DNA of 64,000 bases from Pseudanabaena sp. M085S1SP2A07QC. GTDB taxonomy: Bacteria; Cyanobacteriota; Cyanobacteriia; Pseudanabaenales; Pseudanabaenaceae. A program made the position numbers and the translations under genes. Under the pieces are notes generated by a model. It was not told the DNA's origin. It was given only the letters and a program-made list of their open reading frames with translations, and ran no database searches. Below, piece by piece: positions 8,341-16,037 of this stretch. The stretch spans positions 45,506 through 109,505 of the forward strand of contig JADBWK010000004.1 in assembly GCA_020404895.1 (NCBI GenBank), in the 5' to 3' direction. Within the stretch, counting starts at the first letter, position 1; the number at the start of each line of letters is the position of its first letter.

Positions 8341-9189
8341 ATGCTCTACCAACAGACGATCGCCGCCCCATTTTCGTTATCGGGGATTGGATTGCATAGT
8401 GGTGAGCAAGTTTCTGTAACTGTTAGTCCTGCACCCATAGACTCAGGTCGCTATTTTGTTTATGGCGATTCAAGGATACCTGCGGATACCACTGTAGTCT
8501 CGGCTTCGCAACTATCAACAGAGTTGCGACAAAATGGGACTGGTGTTCGCACAGTTGAGCATCTGTTATCAGCTTTGTTTGGTATGGGCGTACATAATGT
8601 CTGCATTGAACTAGATCGTCCTGAACTCCCAATTCTTGATGGTTCAGCATTGCCTTGGGTTGAGGCGATCACCAAAGTTGGTGTCGAACTGCAAATAGAG
8701 GGTGATCGCCTACTTCCCCTAGCCGAAACCATTGCAGTCACTAAAGGCGATAGCTTTGTCACTGCCATCCCGTCAGATACATTGCGCTTTACCTACGGCA
8801 TCGAATATCCGACTAAGGCAATTGGTGAACAGTGGTTTAGTTGGTCACCCGCGATCGCTAACTTTAGCGAAAGATTTGCCGACGAAATAGCTCCTGCAAG
8901 AACTTTTACGCTAGCCGCTTATATTGACCAAGCTCGTGCAGCAGGGTTGATAAAGGGCGGTAGTCTTGAGAATGCCATGGTTTGTGATGCCGATCGCTGG
9001 ATCAATCCACCTCTAAGGTTTGAAGATGAACCATGTCGTCATAAACTTTTAGATCTCATTGGTGACCTAAGCTTGCTAGGATTTTTACCGAGAGCACATA
9101 TTCTTGCGTATAAAGCTAGTCATAACCTCCATGCTGAATTTGCGATCGCTTTAGCAAAGCTACAGCTACACAAAGCTTTAGCCAAATAA
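8341..9189 (+). CDS. lpxC: UDP-3-O-acyl-N-acetylglucosamine deacetylase
   Basis: This zinc hydrolase performs the committed step of lipid A synthesis. The 282 residues contain SGIGLHSG (14-21), the zinc-site helix TVEHLLSALF with His74, ELPILDGSALPWV, PARTFTLA, and the CRHKLLDLIGDLSLLG block containing the other zinc and catalytic residues. HNLHAEFA near the end fits the family. The ATG is two bases after the omp85 stop, so translational coupling is likely. It is complete. Confidence 0.95.
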   Translation: MLYQQTIAAPFSLSGIGLHSGEQVSVTVSPAPIDSGRYFVYGDSRIPADTTVVSASQLSTELRQNGTGVRTVEHLLSALFGMGVHNVCIELDRPELPILDGSALPWVEAITKVGVELQIEGDRLLPLAETIAVTKGDSFVTAIPSDTLRFTYGIEYPTKAIGEQWFSWSPAIANFSERFADEIAPARTFTLAAYIDQARAAGLIKGGSLENAMVCDADRWINPPLRFEDEPCRHKLLDLIGDLSLLGFLPRAHILAYKASHNLHAEFAIALAKLQLHKALAK

Positions 9190-9242
9190 AAAAGCTTTAG
9201 CTAGATAATTTATTTACCTCCTATGCAAAATTATTAGTTAAT

Positions 9243-9749
9243 ATGTCAATTTTGACCGAAGAACCCTCCATAAATAGTTCTGAGCTGAATACTGATGGGG
9301 AAGATAGCAACCCCAGTCAGATTTTGATGATCGAAGATATTCAGAAATTGTTACCCCACCGCTATCCATTCCTGTTAGTTGATCGCATTATTAATTTTGT
9401 ACCGAATAAATCCGCTACAGGAATTAAAAATGTCACCTTTAATGAGCCATTTTTTCAAGGTCATTTTCCTGAACGTCCGATCATGCCTGGGGTGTTAATT
9501 GTCGAAGCAATGGCACAAGTAGGCGGTATTGTCTTAAGACACTTACCTGGCATGGAAAATCAACTGTCACTATTTGCAGGCATTGATAAAGTCCGATTTC
9601 GTCGCCCTGTGGTTCCCGGTGATCGCCTAACTATTACCACTGAGCTACTAGTTTCTCGCAAACGTTTTGGTAAGATGCATGGACGTGCAGAAGTCGATGG
9701 TCAATTAGCCTGCGAGGGTGAATTGATGTTTTCATTAGTTAATCTTTAA
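9243..9749 (+). CDS. fabZ: (3R)-hydroxyacyl-ACP dehydratase FabZ
   Basis: This hot-dog-fold dehydratase removes water from 3-hydroxyacyl-ACP in fatty acid elongation. The 168-residue protein shows the FabZ core [17 protein letters not shown], the catalytic region [20 protein letters not shown] (His74, Glu88) and [12 protein letters not shown]. The N-terminal 28 residues are a variable Ser/Glu-rich extension. It lies between lpxC and lpxA, a frequent arrangement that balances hydroxyacyl-ACP use between lipids and lipid A. The gap from lpxC contains a short direct repeat of AAAGCTTTAGC. Confidence 0.96.
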   Translation: MSILTEEPSINSSELNTDGEDSNPSQILMIEDIQKLLPHRYPFLLVDRIINFVPNKSATGIKNVTFNEPFFQGHFPERPIMPGVLIVEAMAQVGGIVLRHLPGMENQLSLFAGIDKVRFRRPVVPGDRLTITTELLVSRKRFGKMHGRAEVDGQLACEGELMFSLVNL

Positions 9750-9847
9750 TCTTTTATCACTAGTTTCAAATTTTAATTTGTCATCTGGCGATCCAAGCGA
9801 TCGCAAATCAAGCGATCTAACTTAGTATCAAGCGAGCCAAACTTTTT

Positions 9848-10666
9848 ATGCCTGTGTCTCATGCGCCTGTGTCTGAATTTATTCACCCGACAGCCATAGT
9901 GCATCCTGGTGCCCAATTACATCCGACTGTTAAAGTTGGAGCTTATGCTGTCATCGGTGAACAGGTGAAAATTGGCTCCCATTCAGTCATTGGCCATCAT
10001 GCCATTGTCGAAGGGAGAACTGAAATCGGCGATCGCAACCAGATTTATCCTGGGGCGGCGATCGGATTGGATTCTCAAGACTTAAAATATTCTGGTGCTG
10101 ATAGCCTTGTCCGCATCGGTAGTGACAATCGCATTCGCGAATATGTCACCATCAATCGTGCCAATGAAGCCGATGAAGTTACTTCTATTGGTAACGGTAA
10201 CTTGCTAATGGCTTATGTCCATGTGGGGCATAATTGCGAAATTGAAGATCGAGTGATTATTGCTAATGGGGTAGCCTTAGCTGGACATGTACATATTGAA
10301 CCCAATGCCAGAATCAGTGGGGTGTTGGGCGTACATCAGTTTGTACGAATTGGTAGGCTGTCGATGGTTGGCGGTATGAGTCGAATCGAGCGGGATGTAC
10401 CTCCCTATACTCTGGTTGAGGGAAATCCTTCTCGTGTAAGAACCCTCAATCGGGTTGGGATGGATCGTGCTGGTCTGGATGTTGCCACTCAGCAAGCTTT
10501 GAAGGCAGCTTTTCGTCTGCTATATCATCAGGATTTGACCCTAGTTGAAGCTCTTGAGAAGCTGGTTACTTTTGTCGATAATCCCCATGTTCAACATTTA
10601 CGCCAATTTTTACAAGATTCGATCACTATTTCTAAGCGACGCGGTCCAATCCCACGCCGTATTTGA
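9848..10666 (+). CDS. lpxA: UDP-N-acetylglucosamine O-acyltransferase
   Basis: This enzyme catalyses the first lipid A step, transferring a hydroxyacyl chain from ACP to UDP-GlcNAc. The 272-residue protein is a left-handed beta helix of hexapeptide repeats (for example VKIGSHSVIGHHAIVEG), followed by a helical C terminus. The catalytic histidine lies in YVHVGHNC (about residue 128), and the substrate-binding GVHQFVRIGRLSMVGGMS and VEGNPSRVRTLN motifs are present. It is the last gene of the omp85-lpxC-fabZ-lpxA run. The stop codon is immediately followed by a 63-bp TA-flanked palindrome. Confidence 0.96.
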   Translation: MPVSHAPVSEFIHPTAIVHPGAQLHPTVKVGAYAVIGEQVKIGSHSVIGHHAIVEGRTEIGDRNQIYPGAAIGLDSQDLKYSGADSLVRIGSDNRIREYVTINRANEADEVTSIGNGNLLMAYVHVGHNCEIEDRVIIANGVALAGHVHIEPNARISGVLGVHQFVRIGRLSMVGGMSRIERDVPPYTLVEGNPSRVRTLNRVGMDRAGLDVATQQALKAAFRLLYHQDLTLVEALEKLVTFVDNPHVQHLRQFLQDSITISKRRGPIPRRI

Positions 10667-10667
10667 T

Positions 10668-10734
10668 TAGAACCGACCCAAGAATGATTGAGGGGGCGCG
10701 AAGCGCCCCCTCAATCATTTTTGGGTCGGTTCTA
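10668..10734. repeat. TA-flanked 63-bp palindrome after lpxA
   Basis: The sequence between two TA dinucleotides (10668-10669 and 10733-10734) is almost one perfect inverted repeat. Arms begin GAACCGACCCAAGAATGATT and the centre is GCGC-GAA-GCGC. TA flanks fit an IS630-like target duplication. It may also terminate lpxA transcription. Confidence 0.65.
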
Positions 10735-10782
10735 ATTGCCGCTCAAAATTTATCTTGGTTTAGGTTTGAGCGCAAAGCGCTA

Positions 10783-10887
10783 TAATACCAAAACACAAAT
10801 GATTACGCCATTTTGTGTTCTTAAAACCCTTACAAGGTTTAATACCAATTCACAGAAGTGTGGTCACACTTTTGTGAATTGGTATTA
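10783..10887. mobile_element. ~100-bp modular MITE, ATACCAA family, copy 1
   Basis: The element body is 10785-10885 with TA on both sides. Ends are ATACCAA and TTGGTAT. Three modules follow: a decayed hairpin around CACAAATGATTACGCCATTTTGTG, a short AACCCTTACAAGGTTT dyad, and a hairpin AATTCACAGAAGTGTGG / CACACTTTTGTGAATT. Related copies are at 26502, 44617, 46549 and 51233. Confidence 0.8.
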
Positions 10888-10890
10888 AAC

Positions 10891-10960
10891 CCCAAAATAT
10901 AGCGATGGGCTATGCCCGTCGCTATATTTTGGGAATCGATTATTTTGTGTAAGCCCCTAA
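10891..10960. repeat. Palindrome plus fragment of a second repeat family
   Basis: A 15-base-arm hairpin (CCCAAAATATAGCGA and complement, 10891-10933) is followed by TTTTGTGTAAGCCCCTA, which matches the terminal repeat of the elements at 23833 and 34726. It looks like a partial or merged copy. Confidence 0.55.
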
Positions 10961-11173
10961 ATTAGTTGTATGCGATCGCTTATACAGACAAATGGATGTG
11001 TTCTGAATTATCAAAGTCATAGAAAAATTATTATCATTCTTTTTGTATATTCAATCTCATACATAAGGATGAATAATGTATCTTCTAAACTCTATTTGAA
11101 GCAATTATGTTAAGATTAGTAACGTAAATGTTTTAAATGTACATACTCTATTTTGAGAGAGCGTTTGGTAAAC
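10961..11173. other. AT-rich intergenic leader, no gene seen
   Basis: This is the rest of the roughly 500-base gap between lpxA and the next gene. It is AT-rich and contains one HIP1 site. I see no ORF, RNA gene or clear operator. It probably holds the promoter of the downstream gene. Confidence 0.5.
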
Positions 11174-11503
11174 ATGTCAAGTATTAACAGCAATGGATTT
11201 AGCGGGGACAACTCATATATCGGCAGACCTCAATCCAAAGTAACTTTCGATCTACTAAAACCTTTGCGCCAGAAAATCGACAGCTTTGAAATCCAGAAAT
11301 CACAAACAGCTCATCGCATTGCGAAATTAATTCCAGCTCAATGCCCTTTTGAGCGCACTATTAAAATCCTTGGTCACGTGATTATCAATATTCCACCACT
11401 TTGTAAGCTCAATCCTCTTTACGATGAGTTTGTGTTTTTGCGATTTCGGGCGCTATGTTTTTTAGTTGATCGCTGTGGCGAAGATATTAGCTCCTATTGC
11501 TAA
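11174..11503 (+). CDS. Mo-dependent nitrogenase C-terminal-domain-like protein
   Basis: A 109-residue protein whose C-terminal 60 residues (TIKILGHVIINIPPLCKLNP through CFLVDRCGEDISSYC) match what I recall of the small cyanobacterial family named after a C-terminal domain attached to some Mo-nitrogenases. Free-standing copies are common in cyanobacteria that do not fix nitrogen, so the name does not imply nitrogenase. Two or three conserved cysteines (PPLC, CFLVDRC, final C) stand out. The ATG at 11174 is preferred to a TTG at 11153. The biochemical role is unknown. Confidence 0.72.
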   Translation: MSSINSNGFSGDNSYIGRPQSKVTFDLLKPLRQKIDSFEIQKSQTAHRIAKLIPAQCPFERTIKILGHVIINIPPLCKLNPLYDEFVFLRFRALCFLVDRCGEDISSYC

Positions 11504-11526
11504 TTCACTCGGCACAATTAAATATA

Positions 11527-11579
11527 AAAACCGAAAATGGAGTTGCGGCGCGAAGCGCCGCAACTCCATTTTCGGTTTT
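11527..11579. terminator. Perfect 25-bp-arm palindrome
   Basis: Arms begin AAAACCGAAAATGGAGTTGC and close on GCGC-GAA-GCGC. It lies 23 bases after the stop of the preceding gene and is a probable terminator of the GC-NNN-GC class. Confidence 0.7.
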
Positions 11580-11619
11580 GTTTGGCTCATTTATCGCCTG
11601 AATGTCTCTATAGTCGAGA

Positions 11620-11656
11620 AAAAAAATGATGTAAGCTTGGCTTACATCATTTTTTT
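11620..11656. terminator. 17-bp-arm palindrome just before a start codon
   Basis: Arms AAAAAAATGATGTAAGC and complement with a TTG loop. It ends 14 bases before the ATG at 11671, so it could also shape the leader of the following mRNA. Confidence 0.6.
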
Positions 11657-11670
11657 GCTGGAAATTGGAT

Positions 11671-12939
11671 ATGACAAAAAGAATGCAGTGGCTATGGCGA
11701 ATCGTGATCGCGATGCTAATCACTTGTTTGATTTCTATTTCAGCGATCGCCTTACAGCCAGGTAACGCTGCGATCTCGCCATTGCCTGATCCCTATCTCA
11801 CGACGGGAAAACTTGCTGAAGGGGAAAAAGTCTTTAAAGATTATTTAAAAAATAATGACAAAGATGACAAAGCGCGTTTTGGGTTGGGTGTAATCCAATT
11901 TATGAGCGGTACTGAACGACTCATGCAGTCGCTCTATCGCTACGGCATGATCCAAAACCCCGCAGGTGGTTCGATTCCTTTCTTTCGATTACCTGTTCCG
12001 ACCAATCCCAAACCACAAACATTAACTTACGATGGACTTCAGCAAGTTTTTCAGGGCTGGATTGATGATCTGGCTACAGTGCGGACTACCCTCGAACCAA
12101 TCAAAGATCAGAATCTAAAATTAGCATTACGCTTAGGATTAATCCGTTTAGATTTTGATGGCAATGGCAAGGCTGATGACAAAGAAATGCTATGGCAGCT
12201 TTTTAATGCAGTGACGGGTGCGAGGGTTACTGAAAAAGATGCACAGCAATTTTTAATCGCGTTTGATCGCGGTGATGCTTTGTGGCTACAGGGCTATACC
12301 CATGTATTAGGTGCGATGGGTGAATTTTTGCGAGCCTATGATAGCCGAGAGTTGTTTGCTGCTTGCGCTCATCTATTCTTCCAAAACGTGGACACACCTC
12401 ATAAGTTTTTACTCATACGACCAAAGAAGACTGATGAGTATTACTTCAACATTTTTGATCCTCTAGATTTGGTTACGGCTGTCCATTTAGCTAAATTTCC
12501 TTTGGTGGAACCGCAGCGCATGACCACAATTCTCAATCACATGAAGTCGGTGATTAGTCTCAGTCGTGAGTCGTGGAAATCGATTTTGGCGGAAACAGAT
12601 AGCGATCGCGAATGGGTTCCTAATCCTAAGCAATTGTCAGTAATTCCACAGGTGCGTGTTACTGATGAAATGGTTAAATCATGGCTAAAATTCTTAGATG
12701 AAATTGCATTGATTCTTGATGGTAAAAAGAATATTCCGTTCTGGCGAGATGAAAAATTGAGCATTAATTTTGCCAAGATTTTTACTGAACCTCGTCCATT
12801 TGACCTAGTGTCATGGGTTCAAGGCACTGCGGCTACTCCCTATCTTGAGAAAGGAAATACTACTGATGCTCGTGTTTGGAATGAGATGGTAAATGCTTTT
12901 GGTAGCAATCTATTTGGCTTTGTAGTTTGGTTTAACTAA
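11671..12939 (+). CDS. Exported hypothetical protein with an EF-hand-like loop
   Basis: A 422-residue protein with an N-terminal signal peptide (hydrophobic residues about 8-26, then ALQPGNA). The ATG at 11671 is used rather than a TTG six bases upstream. The N-terminal KLAEGEKVFKDYLKNNDKDD region resembles a TPR-like repeat. LDFDGNGKADDKE (about residues 164-176) fits a calcium-binding EF-hand loop. I recall similar periplasmic proteins in other bacteria but no named function. A short palindrome lies directly upstream. It is complete, and no operon partner is obvious. Confidence 0.75.
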   Translation: MTKRMQWLWRIVIAMLITCLISISAIALQPGNAAISPLPDPYLTTGKLAEGEKVFKDYLKNNDKDDKARFGLGVIQFMSGTERLMQSLYRYGMIQNPAGGSIPFFRLPVPTNPKPQTLTYDGLQQVFQGWIDDLATVRTTLEPIKDQNLKLALRLGLIRLDFDGNGKADDKEMLWQLFNAVTGARVTEKDAQQFLIAFDRGDALWLQGYTHVLGAMGEFLRAYDSRELFAACAHLFFQNVDTPHKFLLIRPKKTDEYYFNIFDPLDLVTAVHLAKFPLVEPQRMTTILNHMKSVISLSRESWKSILAETDSDREWVPNPKQLSVIPQVRVTDEMVKSWLKFLDEIALILDGKKNIPFWRDEKLSINFAKIFTEPRPFDLVSWVQGTAATPYLEKGNTTDARVWNEMVNAFGSNLFGFVVWFN

Positions 12940-12951
12940 TGTGAGTGGGAA

Positions 12952-12988
12952 GTCCCGCACCCTATCCGTTTACAGGATGGGTGACGGG
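12952..12988. repeat. Hairpin resembling an IS200/IS605 end
   Basis: Imperfect stem TCCCGCACC / GGGTGACGGGA with CTATCC/GGAT extending towards the loop. It lies just after the preceding gene and close to a TnpB-like remnant. IS200/IS605 ends carry comparable imperfect hairpins, but the order relative to the remnant is unexpected, so this is tentative. Confidence 0.35.
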
Positions 12989-13089
12989 ATGAAAACGAAC
13001 CAGAGAATAAATTGAGGGCTGGCGAATCAATGATAAAATAAGCATGTCTTGACCACTAACTCCCAAAGTGAAAACCAAGCTAAAGGGAC

Positions 13090-13272
13090 GTGTTGCAAGG
13101 AAAAATATGGGTCTTAGGGACTAGGACTCTAGCCTGTGGAGGGACTGTAAGACTCGCTATATTTCGGTATAGAAAGCTCATCCCAGTGAATCAGGAAGCC
13201 AGTGTTGTATGCGTAGCATCAACGTCTGGTAGTTTACTTGAGAATCTCTACATAGCTTCTATGGCAATGTAA
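13090..13272 (+). pseudogene. Probable TnpB C-terminal remnant (IS200/IS605 group)
   Basis: The open 60-codon stretch contains RTLACGGTVR followed by LIPVNQEAS. This resembles the ACGxxVR...VKQES tail typical of cyanobacterial TnpB (OrfB) proteins. The catalytic RuvC residues and zinc ribbon are absent, and upstream frames contain stops, so only a tail survives. The surrounding 12940-13289 has no other gene. TnpB is an RNA-guided nuclease that travels with IS200/IS605 elements. The identification rests on a short motif. Confidence 0.45.
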
Positions 13273-13289
13273 ATTTTGACTAGGTAAAA

Positions 13290-13335
13290 CCAAAAAAATA
13301 ATGGCGGCAAGAAGTGCCGCCATTATTTTTTTTGG
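13290..13335. terminator. 20-bp-arm palindrome 3' of the histidine kinase
   Basis: Arms CCAAAAAAATAATGGCGGCA and near-complement with a 5-base loop. It lies just past the 3' end of the kinase read from the minus strand, and its flanking A/T tracts fit a terminator. Confidence 0.65.
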
Positions 13336-13377
13336 TCGGAAAAAATACTATCTTTTTTCTTCCCTGTCTTAGGTAAT

Positions 13378-14697
13378 TTAATTGGATAAAATCACTGTAA
13401 AAGTTGTTCCCTGTCCGACTTTGCTCTCAACATTAATTTGTCCCTGATGACTATCCGCGATCGCTTTTGCGATCGCAAGTCCTAGCCCCGATCCACTTGT
13501 CGCAGGATTTATTGATTTTGCACTAGATTTGCTGCTTTTTTGGGGTTGATAGCGATAGAATCGTTCAAAAATTTGGGATAGTTCTGCTTCAGGAATACCG
13601 ATACCAGTATCTTTGATTTGCACTTGGATTTGATTTTGAGAAGTTCTCGGTTGGGCGATGATTTGGACTTTCCCGCCTGCGGGAGTATAGGAGATCGCAT
13701 TGCTGATCAGATTTGTGAATAACCGCCCTAAGCGATCGCGATCGCCTGATACAACTAGTTTAGATTCTTGATTATGGACTTCTAAGGTGATTTGTTTTTG
13801 CTGTGCGATCGCCTGTTGTTCTTCTCCAACTTCACTCAAAATTTGCAACAAATTGCAAGGTTCACGCCTCTGACTAGTGATACCGCCATCATGCCTTGCT
13901 AAAAACAGTAAATCTTCAATTAATTTTCCTAACCGTCTGGTAATTCTTTCAACTGTTTCCATTTGCGATCGCTGAAACTCAGGATCGGGATTGGGATCGG
14001 CGAGAGCAACTTGGACATTGGTTTGTATGACAGCGATCGGGTTGCGAAGTTCATGGGAAGCATCGGCAGTAAACTGTTTTAAGCGCTGATAGGATTCACG
14101 CACTGGCTCCATGGCAATTCCTGCGAGCCACCAACCGCATAGGAGAACCACGAATACCATCAGCGTTGTGCCGATCGCTAGATCGAGAAATAATTGTTTA
14201 ACAGGTTTAGTCACCTCAAACCAAGGATGACTAATGCGGAGATATCCTAATAATTTGCCATTAATCACAATCGGCTCGGTCATCTGCCGCAATGGCTCCA
14301 CTTCTGACAAATGCACTGTCCGATAGACAGGCTGCAATATTCCTTTCTCACGGGGTTGTAATGACTCCGTATTCGCGTTAGTTGTCCAAAGAATCTTGCC
14401 ACTGGGGCTAAACCAGTCAATATCAATATGATCGGCATCGATCGCTTGAGCATTTGCTGAGAAATTGCTGCCAAAATCTGATTCCAAATCAATTAAATTA
14501 GAACGAATCAGCGAGCGCTCGATCACTTCGGCAACGTGATCGATCGTGTCATCAATGCGATCGATCAAAGTTGTCTGCACATACAAATAGAACCCTGTCG
14601 CAAACACAATCAACAAAATTGCCGTGACGATTGCATACCACAGCGCTAGGCGGCGGCGCATTGACTGAAAAACAGGATTAGGAGGAGCAGTGGTCAT
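13378..14697 (-). CDS. Membrane sensor histidine kinase
   Basis: The 439-residue protein has TM1 at about 18-38, an extracytoplasmic domain (40-175) and TM2 at about 177-199. A HisKA domain follows with the phospho-acceptor in FTADASHELRNPIAVIQ (about His235), then a HATPase domain with N box (LISNAISYTP), G1 (DTGIGIPEAEL), F and G2 (GSGLGLAIAKAIADSHQG) motifs. The signal is unknown. No response regulator is adjacent, so it is an orphan kinase here. The CpxA/BaeS-like layout is common in cyanobacteria. It is complete, starting at an ATG. Confidence 0.92.
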   Translation of the reverse strand: MTTAPPNPVFQSMRRRLALWYAIVTAILLIVFATGFYLYVQTTLIDRIDDTIDHVAEVIERSLIRSNLIDLESDFGSNFSANAQAIDADHIDIDWFSPSGKILWTTNANTESLQPREKGILQPVYRTVHLSEVEPLRQMTEPIVINGKLLGYLRISHPWFEVTKPVKQLFLDLAIGTTLMVFVVLLCGWWLAGIAMEPVRESYQRLKQFTADASHELRNPIAVIQTNVQVALADPNPDPEFQRSQMETVERITRRLGKLIEDLLFLARHDGGITSQRREPCNLLQILSEVGEEQQAIAQQKQITLEVHNQESKLVVSGDRDRLGRLFTNLISNAISYTPAGGKVQIIAQPRTSQNQIQVQIKDTGIGIPEAELSQIFERFYRYQPQKSSKSSAKSINPATSGSGLGLAIAKAIADSHQGQINVESKVGQGTTFTVILSN

Positions 14698-14709
14698 GGG
14701 TAATTAATA

Positions 14710-14736
14710 ACGAGAAATCACGACGTGATTTCTCGT
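14710..14736. terminator. Perfect 13-bp-arm palindrome
   Basis: ACGAGAAATCACG, one central base, then the exact complement. It lies 3' of the DUF3181 gene and 5' of the kinase gene on the minus strand, so termination of the upstream gene is plausible. Confidence 0.55.
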
Positions 14737-14743
14737 AAAGGGG

Positions 14744-15034
14744 CTAGTATTCAAAATCTTCCAGAATAGTTAATAATCTATTTTGACAAGATTTGGGAAT
14801 TAAATCACTCAAAGGAATTTCACGATTGCCGCCGCCAATCGCAATCATCGTTCCATTTAATACTTTTGTAACATCTGCCGATGTAATACCATCTGGCAGC
14901 ATCAGATAAAATTTTTCAGCAAGTGGGCGATGCAAATGCGCGTCATTTAGATACAAATGCCATTTAGCAATATCGATATACACATCTTCGGCGATCGCAG
15001 CGGCTAGCTGTTCAATACGTTCTGTAATACTCAT
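14744..15034 (-). CDS. DUF3181 family protein
   Basis: This 96-residue soluble protein is a recognisable small conserved family of cyanobacteria. It has an N-terminal helix (MSITERIEQLAAAIAEDVYI), a middle KWHLYLNDAHLHRPLAEKFY segment, and TSADVTKVLNGTMIAIGGG near residue 60. The function is unknown. It is complete and sits between the Uma2 and histidine kinase genes on the same strand, separated by palindromes on each side, so it may be its own transcription unit. Confidence 0.8.
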   Translation of the reverse strand: MSITERIEQLAAAIAEDVYIDIAKWHLYLNDAHLHRPLAEKFYLMLPDGITSADVTKVLNGTMIAIGGGNREIPLSDLIPKSCQNRLLTILEDFEY

Positions 15035-15050
15035 TTTGTTTATTAGTATA

Positions 15051-15105
15051 AATCTAAAGGTTAGGATAGGTGGTGCAAAGCGCCGCCTATCCTAACCTTT
15101 AGATT
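15051..15105. terminator. 26-bp-arm palindrome overlapping a stop codon
   Basis: Arms begin AATCTAAAGGTTAGGATAGG. The loop AAA is closed by GTGC/GCGC with two mismatches. The right arm contains bases of the Uma2 stop codon. Confidence 0.65.
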
Positions 15106-15676
15106 ATTGTAACTTTAGCAAGTCAAATATATTATTTACTGATATTTGCCAATCTCCCAAAACATCCAAAACTGGCAAAATATCTGATCCTCTTTTGGTC
15201 TCAGGGAGATGATCGCCTACATATACCATAATTAATTCTTGACTTGGGGAAATTAGCCAGCCAAGCTCAGAACCATTGGTAATTGCTAAGCCAATTTTAT
15301 TCATCACCAGTAAAGGTGACTGCCCAGGAGAAAGAATCTCAATAATCCAATCAGGAGCAAGTGGTACTTTATTCCCAACTCTTCCATTTGGCATAAACGG
15401 AATGTTCTGCCACCGCAATACACAAATATCAGGTACGAGAGATATTCCACCAAAGCTACAACGTAATTCTGGGAAAGCAAAAGCCATTTTTTTTGGTTTG
15501 ACTATTTGATTTATGGAATTAACAATTTCTGCTTGAAAGATACTGTGCTGAAACTGTGGCATTGGCTTTTGATAAACTTGACCGTCAATATACTCACTTG
15601 CAGGCTTAGTTTCTGGTAGAAGAAGAAACTCCGCTAGTGAAATTGTGTTTGGATTAGATTCTAATGAGATCGCCAT
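15104..15676 (-). CDS. Uma2 family protein (DUF820)
   Basis: A 190-residue protein of the Uma2 family, a PD-(D/E)XK nuclease-like fold greatly expanded in cyanobacteria. Family signatures include SLAEFLLLPETKPASEYIDG, the SLVPDICVLRW strand carrying the catalytic Asp, and PDWIIEILSPGQSP with the catalytic Glu. A downstream lysine expected in active members is replaced by LVMNKIGLAITNGSELGWLI, where K is present. The ATG at 15676 is preferred to an upstream in-frame start at 15754, which would overlap the next gene. The biological role of Uma2 proteins is unclear. Confidence 0.85.
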   Translation of the reverse strand: MAISLESNPNTISLAEFLLLPETKPASEYIDGQVYQKPMPQFQHSIFQAEIVNSINQIVKPKKMAFAFPELRCSFGGISLVPDICVLRWQNIPFMPNGRVGNKVPLAPDWIIEILSPGQSPLLVMNKIGLAITNGSELGWLISPSQELIMVYVGDHLPETKRGSDILPVLDVLGDWQISVNNIFDLLKLQ

Positions 15677-15692
15677 AGAGTCACCATTTTTG

Positions 15693-15938
15693 CTATTGAA
15701 CTTTCTGGATCTGCTTTTCCTTATATAAAACCCAAATACTATGCGCGGTAACAATTATTCCCCAGATCACGGCTACCCAAACTGACCAAATCCAGACTTT
15801 TTCGGTAATAGATTGAATAAACCACATACAGGTCATGCAAGCCGAATAGATGGCAAGGTGCAGATAAAAATTAACGCTGAGTTCGAGCTTTTGATATTCA
15901 GGATCGCTTGGATCTGGTGGGTTTAATAGCTTGGGCAT
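15693..15938 (-). CDS. 2TM domain protein
   Basis: An 81-residue protein starting MPKLLNPPDPSDPEYQKLE, with two membrane segments (about 24-43 and 50-72). It resembles the 2TM domain family (small soluble head plus a helical hairpin). An in-frame ATG at 15959 would add seven residues; the internal ATG is preferred by similarity to relatives. It lies just upstream of the Uma2 gene with a short gap, so they may be co-transcribed. The function is unknown. Confidence 0.65.
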   Translation of the reverse strand: MPKLLNPPDPSDPEYQKLELSVNFYLHLAIYSACMTCMWFIQSITEKVWIWSVWVAVIWGIIVTAHSIWVLYKEKQIQKVQ

Positions 15939-15992
15939 AGAAAATCGAAAATTTGGCAAATTTAACTAAAACTTATGCTAACTCATAAGCAT

Positions 15993-16035
15993 CCAAAAAT
16001 GAGTGGCAACGCTTCCCGTTGTCACTCATTTTTGG
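15993..16035. terminator. Hairpin after argH
   Basis: Eighteen-base arms (CCAAAAATGAGTGGCAAC, one mismatch) with a 7-base loop, directly past the argH stop codon on the minus strand. Confidence 0.7.
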
Positions 16036-16037
16036 AC

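Noticed and set aside
11466..11765. Plus-strand 99-codon frame overlapping two genes
   Set aside because: It crosses two palindromes and overlaps the better supported genes at 11174 and 11671 in other frames.
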